DNA of 9,123 bases. It comes from an uncultured Gammaproteobacteria bacterium. Lineage in GTDB: Bacteria; Pseudomonadota; Gammaproteobacteria; Coxiellales; Coxiellaceae. Both the position numbers and the translations under genes were made by a program. Shown here piece by piece: positions 1 through 5,240 of this stretch. Location: assembly GCA_903870185.1 (NCBI GenBank), contig CAIQCE010000256.1, positions 1 through 9,123 on the forward strand, in the 5' to 3' direction. Within the stretch, counting starts at the first letter, position 1. The number at the start of each line of letters is the position of its first letter. The notes beneath the pieces were generated by a model that did no database searches, had not been told where the DNA came from, and saw only the letters and a program-made list of their open reading frames with translations.

Positions 1-2
1 AT

Positions 3-59
3 GCCTTTGGGCGTGATCGAAGATATCCGATTACGAGTGGGTTTTAGAAACTCACAGGC
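3..59 (+). other. Hairpin-rich left edge, no supported gene
   Basis: No convincing coding region lies in bases 1-111. Two adjacent stems can be drawn by eye. Bases 12-19 pair with 28-35 (8 pairs, one G-U, 8-base loop). Bases 37-44 pair with 48-55 (8 pairs, one G-U, 3-base loop TAG). GCCT at 3-6 could pair with AGGC at 56-59 and enclose both. This could be a structured RNA, the 3' end of a gene cut by the window edge (an open frame ends in TAG at 45-47), or chance. I recognise no RNA family. Confidence 0.2.
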
Positions 60-82
60 TAAGCAATGCCCCCCTCTTAATG

Positions 83-110
83 AAAAAATCCATTAATCGG
101 AATTATTCCG
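83..110 (-). terminator. Weak candidate terminator after the ankyrin-like gene
   Basis: Read on the minus strand just after the stop codon at 112-114, CGGAA-TAA-TTCCG (110 to 98) forms a 5-pair stem with a 3-base loop. It is followed after several bases by a run of six T (88 to 83). The stem is short and the T run is not directly adjacent, so this is only a possible rho-independent terminator. A second AT-rich stem (77-82 with 91-96) overlaps it. Confidence 0.25.
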
Positions 111-111
111 C

Positions 112-1293
112 CTACGCTCTGCAAGAAACAGAACGAATAGCTGGAGTGGGCATTGCACCGGCTGGTTTTGGTGGTTGTAGTGGTTTTGTGCCAGAGCCAA
201 AAATTGAAAAATGACCCCTCCCAGCAGAAGGAGAAGCGGTCGCTAATAAAGAATCTGTCTCGTGCGCATCTGCCACTGCAGAAGAATCATCAGCGGGTAC
301 AGAATCAGCTGCCCCTGGTAAAACAAAAACTAATTCAACCCCTGCTGCTGAAACAGGAACTGCTGCATGAGCCACCGCCCTATCAGATATTTTCGCAGGT
401 GATTTAGACAACACTTCTGCAAGTCTTCGTAAACAATAAAGACGACCTGCTTCCTTATGCCTTTCAGCATAAAAACTCATCAACTTTTCAAGAAGCGCCT
501 TATGATAATCAAAATCTGCCTGCTCTTCATAAATAGCCGCTGGAATCACTAAAGATTTTTCAGCTAACTCATAACAATTAAATTGTTTTAGAATGCAGTC
601 TTGTTGTTTTTCACGATAGTACTCTTTAAAAAGAGCATGAAGTTCTTCAGGGGTGGCGGAATCAGGATCGCGCAAAGAAGAAGAATAAACTCGAGTATCC
701 TCGATATCCTTATTATTTTTAAAGATCATAGCGGCCGCCTCATAAGCACTAGCTGCCGCCTCATACTCCCGAGCGGTCAGAGGCAATGTCCCCAAGGCTC
801 GCTCTGTTGTTGAAAATAGATTTCTCACTTTATTTGCATCAATTACCACTTGCTCAATGCTCTGAGCATATTTTCGAGCTTTTCCAGCACTTATTTCAGC
901 TTCATTTTGAATTTCAATATAGCTAGCAAATGTACTCACACCTAATTCACTCCTTGCATGATAAAACGGAATCATTCTACAATCGTGCTCTACATACCAT
1001 ATCAATAAAAGAATCTGGGCTAAGTTACGACGGGTTATAGCCTTCAACAAAGGAAATGTGGTTTTCCAAGATTCATCCCCTGGATGCTCTTGTAAAGGAT
1101 CTGCCTTCGCATTTAAGAGCAAAAGCATGGCCCTGTATCGTTCAATATTAGGTTCGTAGGATCCACCTAAAGCACACATCAAAGGTGATCTATTATAGAG
1201 GGCTAAGACAGCATTCACATTAACACCGTCTTTAATTTGCTGAGCCAAATCTTCACACTTTCCATGAGCAATCAATCTATAAATATCAGGCAT
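112..1293 (-). CDS. Ankyrin-like repeat protein with helical middle and Ala/Pro-rich tail
   Basis: This 393-residue protein has no assigned function. Residues about 4-100 read as two or three degenerate ankyrin repeats: GKCEDLAQQIKDGVNVNA, then NRSPLMCAL followed by a leucine-rich helix and NAKADP, then FPLLKAITRRNLAQILLLI. Residues about 125-300 are charged and helical, with an Ala/Tyr-rich TPR-like stretch (175-192) and a long helix (262-297). Residues 300-393 are low-complexity Ala/Ser/Pro, ending in a proline-rich segment (370-386). No signal peptide or membrane segment is visible. The ATG at 1293 is supported by AGAGG eight bases upstream. The gene starts 33 bases after the preceding membrane-protein frame, so the two are probably cotranscribed. 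Ankyrin proteins in host-associated gammaproteobacteria are often secreted effectors that bind host proteins. That role is inference here, and the C-terminus lacks an obvious glutamate-rich Dot/Icm signal. Confidence 0.8.
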   Translation of the reverse strand: MPDIYRLIAHGKCEDLAQQIKDGVNVNAVLALYNRSPLMCALGGSYEPNIERYRAMLLLLNAKADPLQEHPGDESWKTTFPLLKAITRRNLAQILLLIWYVEHDCRMIPFYHARSELGVSTFASYIEIQNEAEISAGKARKYAQSIEQVVIDANKVRNLFSTTERALGTLPLTAREYEAAASAYEAAAMIFKNNKDIEDTRVYSSSLRDPDSATPEELHALFKEYYREKQQDCILKQFNCYELAEKSLVIPAAIYEEQADFDYHKALLEKLMSFYAERHKEAGRLYCLRRLAEVLSKSPAKISDRAVAHAAVPVSAAGVELVFVLPGAADSVPADDSSAVADAHETDSLLATASPSAGRGHFSIFGSGTKPLQPPKPAGAMPTPAIRSVSCRA

Positions 1294-1326
1294 AATAATT
1301 ACCTCTAAACACAGTTTTATTAAAGT

Positions 1327-1911
1327 CTATCGGCTTGCTGGTGGAACATGAGCAGAACCCTCTGTGGCCAGCACAGCTCCCACAACATTCGATGGTTGAT
1401 CAACTTTTGTTTCAGCTGCAGATACAATCGAATGCCGGCGCTGAAATAAACCGGCACCTGCAGCGATTGCTTCTACAGGTGATAACTCACTTTGAGGACT
1501 CAGAGGTACTGGTGCTAATCCAGCTCCTCTTAATTGTGCTTCCAGTGCGCTGACTCGCTGAGTCTTAGATTCCAGCTCAGCAGCATGTTTGCTTTCTAAA
1601 AGTCCTATCTTTTTAAAATTATCAGCACCAAGTTCAGTAAACTTTTCATCTTTTAGGTCAAGATCAAGCTTATGTTTCCTTGCCTGTAAATCGGCATTAC
1701 GAGCACCCAAGTATGTCAATAATATAAATCCACCTAAGTTACTACCACTCGTAAATAAGGCATAAATCATCAACCACTCTGGGGGCAGTAAATTCACATT
1801 TCCTGTTTGAATTCGAATCGAAGTCGTTACAAGCATTGCCCCACTCGCACCGATCGCTAATCCACTGCACGCTTGTCCCATTTGAGCCAAGCGAGACGCT
1901 CGAGCACCCAA
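1327..1911 (-). CDS. Membrane/coiled-coil protein, probable 3' half of a frameshifted gene
   Basis: An open frame of 194 residues if the TTG at 1911 is used, with unknown function. Residues about 11-32 (Gly/Ala-rich) and 46-69 look like two membrane helices. Residues 70-130 are charged and heptad-like, probably a coiled coil, and the last 60 residues are a Pro/Ala/Ser-rich tail. The start is doubtful. TTG has no good ribosome site in front of it, and neither does the ATG at 1881. The same frame stays open upstream to 1998, reading residues such as LLDAIGPVNSDDRVDAETLL that look like real protein. It overlaps the end of the 1946-2281 frame, which also encodes two membrane helices. The simplest reading is one 317-residue, four-helix protein broken by a single extra base between 1946 and 1998. 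It could also be a genuine second gene translated by coupling. Confidence 0.6.
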   Translation of the reverse strand: MGARASRLAQMGQACSGLAIGASGAMLVTTSIRIQTGNVNLLPPEWLMIYALFTSGSNLGGFILLTYLGARNADLQARKHKLDLDLKDEKFTELGADNFKKIGLLESKHAAELESKTQRVSALEAQLRGAGLAPVPLSPQSELSPVEAIAAGAGLFQRRHSIVSAAETKVDQPSNVVGAVLATEGSAHVPPASR

Positions 1912-1945
1912 CCCTAATAATGTTTCTGCATCAACCCTATCATCG

Positions 1946-2281
1946 CTATTTACTGGCCCAATTGCATCTAACAGGGCCTCCTCCCACCTTAATCTCTCCT
2001 AACCCTTTAATAATGAATCCACTCAAAGCAGCAGCTGAAAGGGCCACTAAAACCGCCATCCCATATTGAGTAGAAGAAGATAAACTTGAACTTGAAACTG
2101 ATAGCGCAGTCGCAATGCCTCCACTGCCTAAAGCGACAAAGGCTAATAAAATGGATAAATATAAACTAATAGAGGTAGAAGCAAGGGTTCTAGACTGTTC
2201 GTCAGCAACAGTAGTGGGTCTAGTCATTGATGCTGAACCTGATGAATCTGCGGGTGCAACTGTAGCGGCATGCTGTGGCAT
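1946..2281 (-). CDS. Small two-helix membrane protein, probable 5' half of a frameshifted gene
   Basis: This 111-residue protein has no recognised family. The first 35 residues are Ser/Thr/Ala-rich and polar. Residues about 39-61 and 73-92 are two hydrophobic helices separated by a serine-rich loop (62-71). After GLGEIKVGG the reading becomes atypical (GPVRCNWASK) and stops, while the +1 frame continues as a plausible protein into the 1327-1911 frame. This suggests that the true product is longer and that this end is a frameshift product. The ATG at 2281 is well supported by AGGGGAG four bases upstream. It is the first frame of a probable minus-strand operon with the downstream membrane/coiled-coil frame and the ankyrin-like gene. 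The function is unknown; four helices plus a cytoplasmic-looking coiled coil would suit an inner-membrane or secreted membrane-targeted protein. Confidence 0.65.
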   Translation of the reverse strand: MPQHAATVAPADSSGSASMTRPTTVADEQSRTLASTSISLYLSILLAFVALGSGGIATALSVSSSSLSSSTQYGMAVLVALSAAALSGFIIKGLGEIKVGGGPVRCNWASK

Positions 2282-2340
2282 AATACTCCCCTGGAATTAA
2301 TTAATAGAATTTTTATACTTAATTCAACAAAATCAATCTG
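2282..2340 (-). promoter_or_regulatory. Possible promoter and ribosome site of the accessory operon
   Basis: On the minus strand the 59 bases before the ATG at 2281 contain TTGATT, TTGTTG, TATAAA and TATTAA elements. TTGTTG and TATTAA are 18 bases apart. The strong ribosome site AGGGGAG follows, with TATT before the ATG. The ribosome site is convincing. The exact promoter hexamers are uncertain because the stretch is very AT-rich. Confidence 0.3.
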
Positions 2341-2371
2341 TTAAATATGGCCCTAATATAGCCAAATGGTG

Positions 2372-2399
2372 ATATGCCTAATTTTATGCAGGCATTATC
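2372..2399. repeat. Imperfect inverted repeat in the bamD-accessory operon spacer
   Basis: GATATGCCT (2371-2379) pairs with AGGCATTATC (2390-2399), giving a 9-pair stem with one bulged T and a 10-base loop. It lies about 100 bases before the ATG of the accessory operon. It could be an operator or a transcript hairpin. No T run follows on either strand. Confidence 0.3.
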
Positions 2400-2464
2400 T
2401 CACAAAGCTGATAAAATCAATAGTACCGTAATTTTAATTGAAATTTATAAATCATAGACAATGA

Positions 2465-2490
2465 GGCGAGCATGCTGCACTTCACTCGCC
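2465..2490 (-). terminator. Weak candidate hairpin after bamD
   Basis: GGCGAG (2465-2470) and CTCGCC (2485-2490) form a 6-pair GC-rich stem with a 14-base loop, 18 bases past the bamD stop codon. No uridine run follows on the minus strand, so it may be an mRNA 3' stabiliser or a rho-dependent end rather than an intrinsic terminator. Confidence 0.3.
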
Positions 2491-2508
2491 ACATATTTAA
2501 AGAATAGA

Positions 2509-3276
2509 TTAATGTTTCTTTAATCGCTTCAACTGCTTCGCATCAGGATAATTTAATTCCAATGTTTTTAGATTATCTTCTGCTAACTTATCTAACTTCA
2601 AAGCCCGATAAGCTTTAACATTGAGCACTAAAGCTTTTACGACACTCGGCGTACCCTGGTAGTGTTGAAGAATATAATTATTACGATTGATCACAGCCGT
2701 ATAAGCTTTGTGATACATATAATATTGTGCTACTTGATACTCAGATTTCGCCAATGAATTTCGAATATATTGCATATGTAAAACTGAATCATTGTAATAC
2801 GGACTATCAGGGGAATTTTCAACCAATTGATTGAATGCTGCATACGCCTCAGTTAAATGATCCGAATCTCTATCAACTGGATCCACACCAATCACTTCCT
2901 GCAACCATGTCATCCCTTGTTTAAAAGTCACTAATCCCTTCATATAGTAGGCATAATCAACATGCTCACTTCTTGGGTTTAAATGAATGTAGCGGTCTGC
3001 GGCCGCTAGTGCCTCTGCCATATCATCATCTTTGTAATAGGCATAAATAATATCCAGTTGCGCCTGATCAGCATATTTTCCAAATGGATAAAGATTATCT
3101 AAGGCTTCTAAATCCGTTACAGCAGCACCATAACTCCCTTTGGCCAGGCTTTGCTCAGCCCTGTGAAACAATTCTGCCGCTCCAATGGATTGATACTTAT
3201 CCAAAGGGTTTTTCTTTTCTGAAGAACAGCCTACTAACAGACCTAATATGCACAAAATCAACGTTATTTTTTTCAT
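2509..3276 (-). CDS. bamD: BamD, outer-membrane assembly lipoprotein
   Basis: BamD (formerly ComL/YfiO) is the essential lipoprotein of the BAM complex. It works with BamA at the periplasmic face of the outer membrane to insert beta-barrel proteins. The 255-residue product matches the family length (E. coli about 245). Residues 1-17 are a lipoprotein signal with lipobox LVGC and the lipidated Cys at 17; Ser18 does not retain the protein in the inner membrane. Five TPR-like repeats follow, with family hallmarks YPFGKYADQAQLDIIYAYY (63-81), NPRSEHVDYAYYMKG (100-114), VDRDSDHLTEA (134-144) and VAQYYMYHKAYTAVINR (182-198). The ATG at 3276 has AAGGA three bases upstream. It is divergent from rluD, as in E. 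coli and many other gammaproteobacteria. It is complete, with nothing missing. The identification is near certain from these motifs and the context. Confidence 0.96.
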   Translation of the reverse strand: MKKITLILCILGLLVGCSSEKKNPLDKYQSIGAAELFHRAEQSLAKGSYGAAVTDLEALDNLYPFGKYADQAQLDIIYAYYKDDDMAEALAAADRYIHLNPRSEHVDYAYYMKGLVTFKQGMTWLQEVIGVDPVDRDSDHLTEAYAAFNQLVENSPDSPYYNDSVLHMQYIRNSLAKSEYQVAQYYMYHKAYTAVINRNNYILQHYQGTPSVVKALVLNVKAYRALKLDKLAEDNLKTLELNYPDAKQLKRLKKH

Positions 3277-3300
3277 TTATCCTTATCTCACCAAAATTCA

Positions 3301-3328
3301 TTGAGGACTGGGGATTATACCTGATAAA
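3301..3328 (+). promoter_or_regulatory. Candidate rluD promoter giving a very short leader
   Basis: TTGAGG (3301-3306) and GATAAA (3323-3328) are 16 bases apart, each matching four of six consensus positions. Transcription would start around 3335, only a few bases before the rluD ATG at 3338. No properly spaced Shine-Dalgarno is present (GGA directly touches the ATG), which is consistent with a leaderless or near-leaderless message. The site overlaps the bamD -10 box on the other strand. Confidence 0.35.
3314..3319 (-). promoter_or_regulatory. bamD promoter, perfect -10 box TATAAT
   Basis: On the minus strand TATAAT occurs at 3319-3314, 38 bases before the bamD ATG. That leaves a leader of roughly 30 bases containing the AAGGA ribosome site. 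The -35 position (about 3342-3337) reads TTCATT, a poor match that falls inside the first rluD codons. RNA polymerase at this site would therefore cover the start of rluD. Confidence 0.5.
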
Positions 3329-3337
3329 GTACGTGGA

Positions 3338-4288
3338 ATGAACCGAGTTAATTTAGAATCTCAAATTTCTGCTGAACTGGATGGAAAACGCCTTGACCAA
3401 GCTCTGGCTATTCTATTTCCGGACTACTCACGCTCTCTATTACAGCAATGGATCAAGGAAGGAAAGCTTTCAATAAATGGCAAAACTTGCACCTCGCCAA
3501 AAGAAAAAGTTAAATTAGATCAAATAGTTAATTTAGATCTCGAAATCACACCCCAAGGAGATTGGCAGGCAGAAGCCATTTCCCTCAATATTCTTTATGA
3601 GGATGACTCATTCCTTATTATCAATAAACCTGCTGGACTCGTCGTACATCCCGGAGCCGGAAACCCTAAAGGGACTCTACTCAATGCTCTATTAAGCCAT
3701 GAGCCTTCGCTACAAAATATCCCTCGAGCCGGTATTGTTCATCGACTTGATAAGGATACTAGTGGACTATTGGTGATTGCCAAAACTTTAGAAACCCACA
3801 CTTACTTAGTCAGAGCAATTCAAGAGCGAGCCATTTCACGTGAATATGAGGCAATAGTCCGTGGAGAATTAATCAGTGGTAGCAGTGTTGATGCCCCAAT
3901 TGGTCGACACCCCATTCGTAGAACAGCAATGGCTGTTGTAGGCAATGGAAGAATAGCAATCACTCACTACCGAATCAAAGCCCGGTACCCTCGACATACA
4001 CGACTTAGAATAAAATTAGAAACAGGGCGTACTCATCAGATTCGAGTCCATATGGCTCATATTCTACATCCCATAGTGGGGGATCCTGTCTATGGAAAAT
4101 TTCAACTCGTCTCTGGCATTAGCTCAGAATTACAAAATCAAATAATAAATTTTAAACGCCAAGCGTTGCACGCCGTTCGCTTAGAATTTCACCATCCAAT
4201 CACCCATGAATTAATGGCATGGGAAGCACCTATCCCATTGGATATGCAAGAATTAATAGAATCATTTGAAAAAGAAGGCAAGCTCTAG
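3338..4288 (+). CDS. rluD: RluD, 23S rRNA pseudouridine synthase
   Basis: RluD converts uridines 1911, 1915 and 1917 (E. coli numbering, helix 69 of 23S rRNA) to pseudouridine during late 50S assembly in the cytoplasm. The 316-residue length fits the family. Residues about 13-75 are an S4 RNA-binding domain (KRLDQALAILFPDYSRSLLQ region). The synthase core has INKPAGLVVHPG (95-106) and the signature HRLDKDTSG (135-143), where Asp138 is the catalytic aspartate. The GRTHQIRVHMA motif lies at 230-240. The ATG at 3338 gives the normal N-terminus, and a stop at 3302-3304 rules out much extension, but there is no spaced ribosome site. It is divergent from bamD and 3 bases upstream of pgeF, so probably an operon with it. 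Neighbours and the S4 domain favour RluD over RluC. Confidence 0.93.
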   Translation: MNRVNLESQISAELDGKRLDQALAILFPDYSRSLLQQWIKEGKLSINGKTCTSPKEKVKLDQIVNLDLEITPQGDWQAEAISLNILYEDDSFLIINKPAGLVVHPGAGNPKGTLLNALLSHEPSLQNIPRAGIVHRLDKDTSGLLVIAKTLETHTYLVRAIQERAISREYEAIVRGELISGSSVDAPIGRHPIRRTAMAVVGNGRIAITHYRIKARYPRHTRLRIKLETGRTHQIRVHMAHILHPIVGDPVYGKFQLVSGISSELQNQIINFKRQALHAVRLEFHHPITHELMAWEAPIPLDMQELIESFEKEGKL

Positions 4289-4291
4289 ACT

Positions 4292-5026
4292 ATGCACTCT
4301 CACTATTTGATTCCTCAATGGCCCGCTCCTTCCTCAGTGAAAACACGGGTTACTACTCGTCAAAATGGCAATAGTGCTGCACCCTTTAATGAATTTAATT
4401 TGGCTGCCCATGTAAGCGATCTTGAAGAAGCTGTTAAAGCGAATCGATTACAATTGCAAACTGAGCTCAGATTCAAAAATCCTATTCAATTCCTAACTCA
4501 AATTCACGGAACTGAAGTGATCAATTACGATCAGCCCATCGAAAACTTAACTGCAGATGCATGTTACACGACTCAGAAAAATCAGGCCTGTGCTGTTTTA
4601 ACAGCCGATTGTTTACCCCTTTTAATTTGCAATGAAGCAGGAACAGAAATCGCTGCGATCCATGCAGGATGGCGAGGACTGCTTTCAGGAGTCATCGATA
4701 CGACCCTCAAAGAATTTAAATCATCACCTGCCGAATTGTTAGCCTGGCTGGGCCCCGCTCTAGGGCCTTGTCACCTACAACTTAATGAAGCTATTCAAAC
4801 AGATTATCTCCAAGCGGATCCAAATTTTTTCCCAGCCTTTGAAACCCGTAATGATGAAGTGTTTGCCGATTTCCATAAATTGGCCCAAATTAATCTCCAA
4901 CGCTTAGGTGTCACTCAAATTTATCATGAAAATACCTGCACCTATTGCGACAAAGAATTATTTTATTCCCACCGCCAAGATCAAGGCACCACCGGCAGAT
5001 TTGCATCGTTGATCTGGATTGAATGA
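4292..5026 (+). CDS. pgeF: PgeF, peptidoglycan editing factor (YfiH/laccase-domain family)
   Basis: This 244-residue cytoplasmic protein belongs to the YfiH/DUF152 family. E. coli PgeF removes wrongly added L-serine from UDP-MurNAc precursors, and related family members act on purine nucleosides; older annotations call them polyphenol oxidases. The zinc/catalytic triad is visible: His72 in TQIHGTEV, Cys107 in TADCLPLL and His124 in AAIHAGWRG. Also conserved are AWLGPALGPC (151-160), NTCTYC (214-219), FYSHRQD (224-230) and the C-terminal GRFASLIWI. The ATG at 4292 follows the rluD stop by 3 bases, and the AAGG upstream is far (about 13 bases), so translation is probably coupled to rluD. The rluD-pgeF pair is a conserved gammaproteobacterial arrangement. 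The stop codon is followed two bases later by a GTAGG motif of the downstream repeat region. Confidence 0.93.
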   Translation: MHSHYLIPQWPAPSSVKTRVTTRQNGNSAAPFNEFNLAAHVSDLEEAVKANRLQLQTELRFKNPIQFLTQIHGTEVINYDQPIENLTADACYTTQKNQACAVLTADCLPLLICNEAGTEIAAIHAGWRGLLSGVIDTTLKEFKSSPAELLAWLGPALGPCHLQLNEAIQTDYLQADPNFFPAFETRNDEVFADFHKLAQINLQRLGVTQIYHENTCTYCDKELFYSHRQDQGTTGRFASLIWIE

Positions 5027-5063
5027 ATGTAGGCCGAATATTCTGACCGGACTATACAATAAC

Positions 5064-5147
5064 GTAGGTTAGTGCCAAGCGTCAGCGCGGCCTAACAAAG
5101 CAACACAGAGGATTGTTAGGCCACGCTGACGCTTGGCACTAACCTAC
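5064..5147. repeat. REP/BIME-like inverted repeat pair with GTAGG heads
   Basis: Two 35-base arms, 5064-5098 and 5113-5147, are inverted copies with a single mismatch (G versus A) around a 14-base loop. Each arm starts, on its own strand, with GTAGG. Each is also a bulged hairpin by itself: GTTAG-GCC-GCG pairs with CGC-GGC-CTAAC. A GTAG tetranucleotide followed by an imperfect hairpin, arranged as an inverted pair, is the hallmark of REP sequences in BIMEs, which are mobilised by RAYT transposases. No RAYT gene is in the window. AAC flanks both ends. As RNA it would form a very stable hairpin at the pgeF 3' end. No T run follows, so it is not a classical terminator, although it may protect the transcript end. 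A MITE of another origin is the main alternative. Confidence 0.8.
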
Positions 5148-5150
5148 AAC

Positions 5151-5165
5151 TGGGACCAACCTACA
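5151..5165 (-). repeat. Degenerate extra copy of the REP head
   Basis: On the minus strand TGTAGGTTGGTCCCA (5165-5151) matches the head of the right REP arm, TGTAGGTTAGTGCCA (5148-5134), at 13 of 15 bases in the same orientation. It has no remaining hairpin partner. It looks like a decayed or truncated REP unit in tandem with the intact one. Confidence 0.55.
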
Positions 5166-5184
5166 CAAACACACTGGTCAAATT

Positions 5185-5213
5185 TTGACTTTTAATGTAC
5201 AATTGTCGATTCT
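5185..5213 (+). promoter_or_regulatory. Candidate degQ promoter
   Basis: TTGACT (5185-5190) is a good -35 box, with GATTCT (5208-5213) 17 bases later as a poor -10. The better TCTAAT (5211-5216) would need a 20-base spacer. The spacer contains the 8-base palindrome ACAATTGT (5199-5206). I see no sigma-E or CpxR consensus, so heat-shock or envelope-stress control is not evident. Confidence 0.35.
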
Positions 5214-5240
5214 AATTTATCCAGCTAAGAGGCAGATTCT

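Noticed and set aside
80..407. Short plus-strand frames (80-213 and 153-407) opposite the ankyrin-like gene's tail
   Set aside because: They are antisense to the low-complexity tail, and the second is Gln/Leu/Lys-rich as expected from such a reading.
5064..5147. Rho-independent terminator of pgeF
   Set aside because: The stem is very long and strong, but no T run follows on either strand, and the GTAGG heads with internal hairpins fit a REP pair better.
5064..5147. CRISPR repeat
   Set aside because: There are only two arms and they are inverted, not direct repeats separated by unique spacers.
5064..5147. Insertion sequence with target duplication
   Set aside because: There is no transposase inside and the only flanking direct repeat is AAC, too short to count.
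5185..5216. Sigma-E type stress promoter in front of degQ
   Set aside because: No GGAACTT-like -35 or matching -10 could be found; the region only suggests a housekeeping-type promoter.
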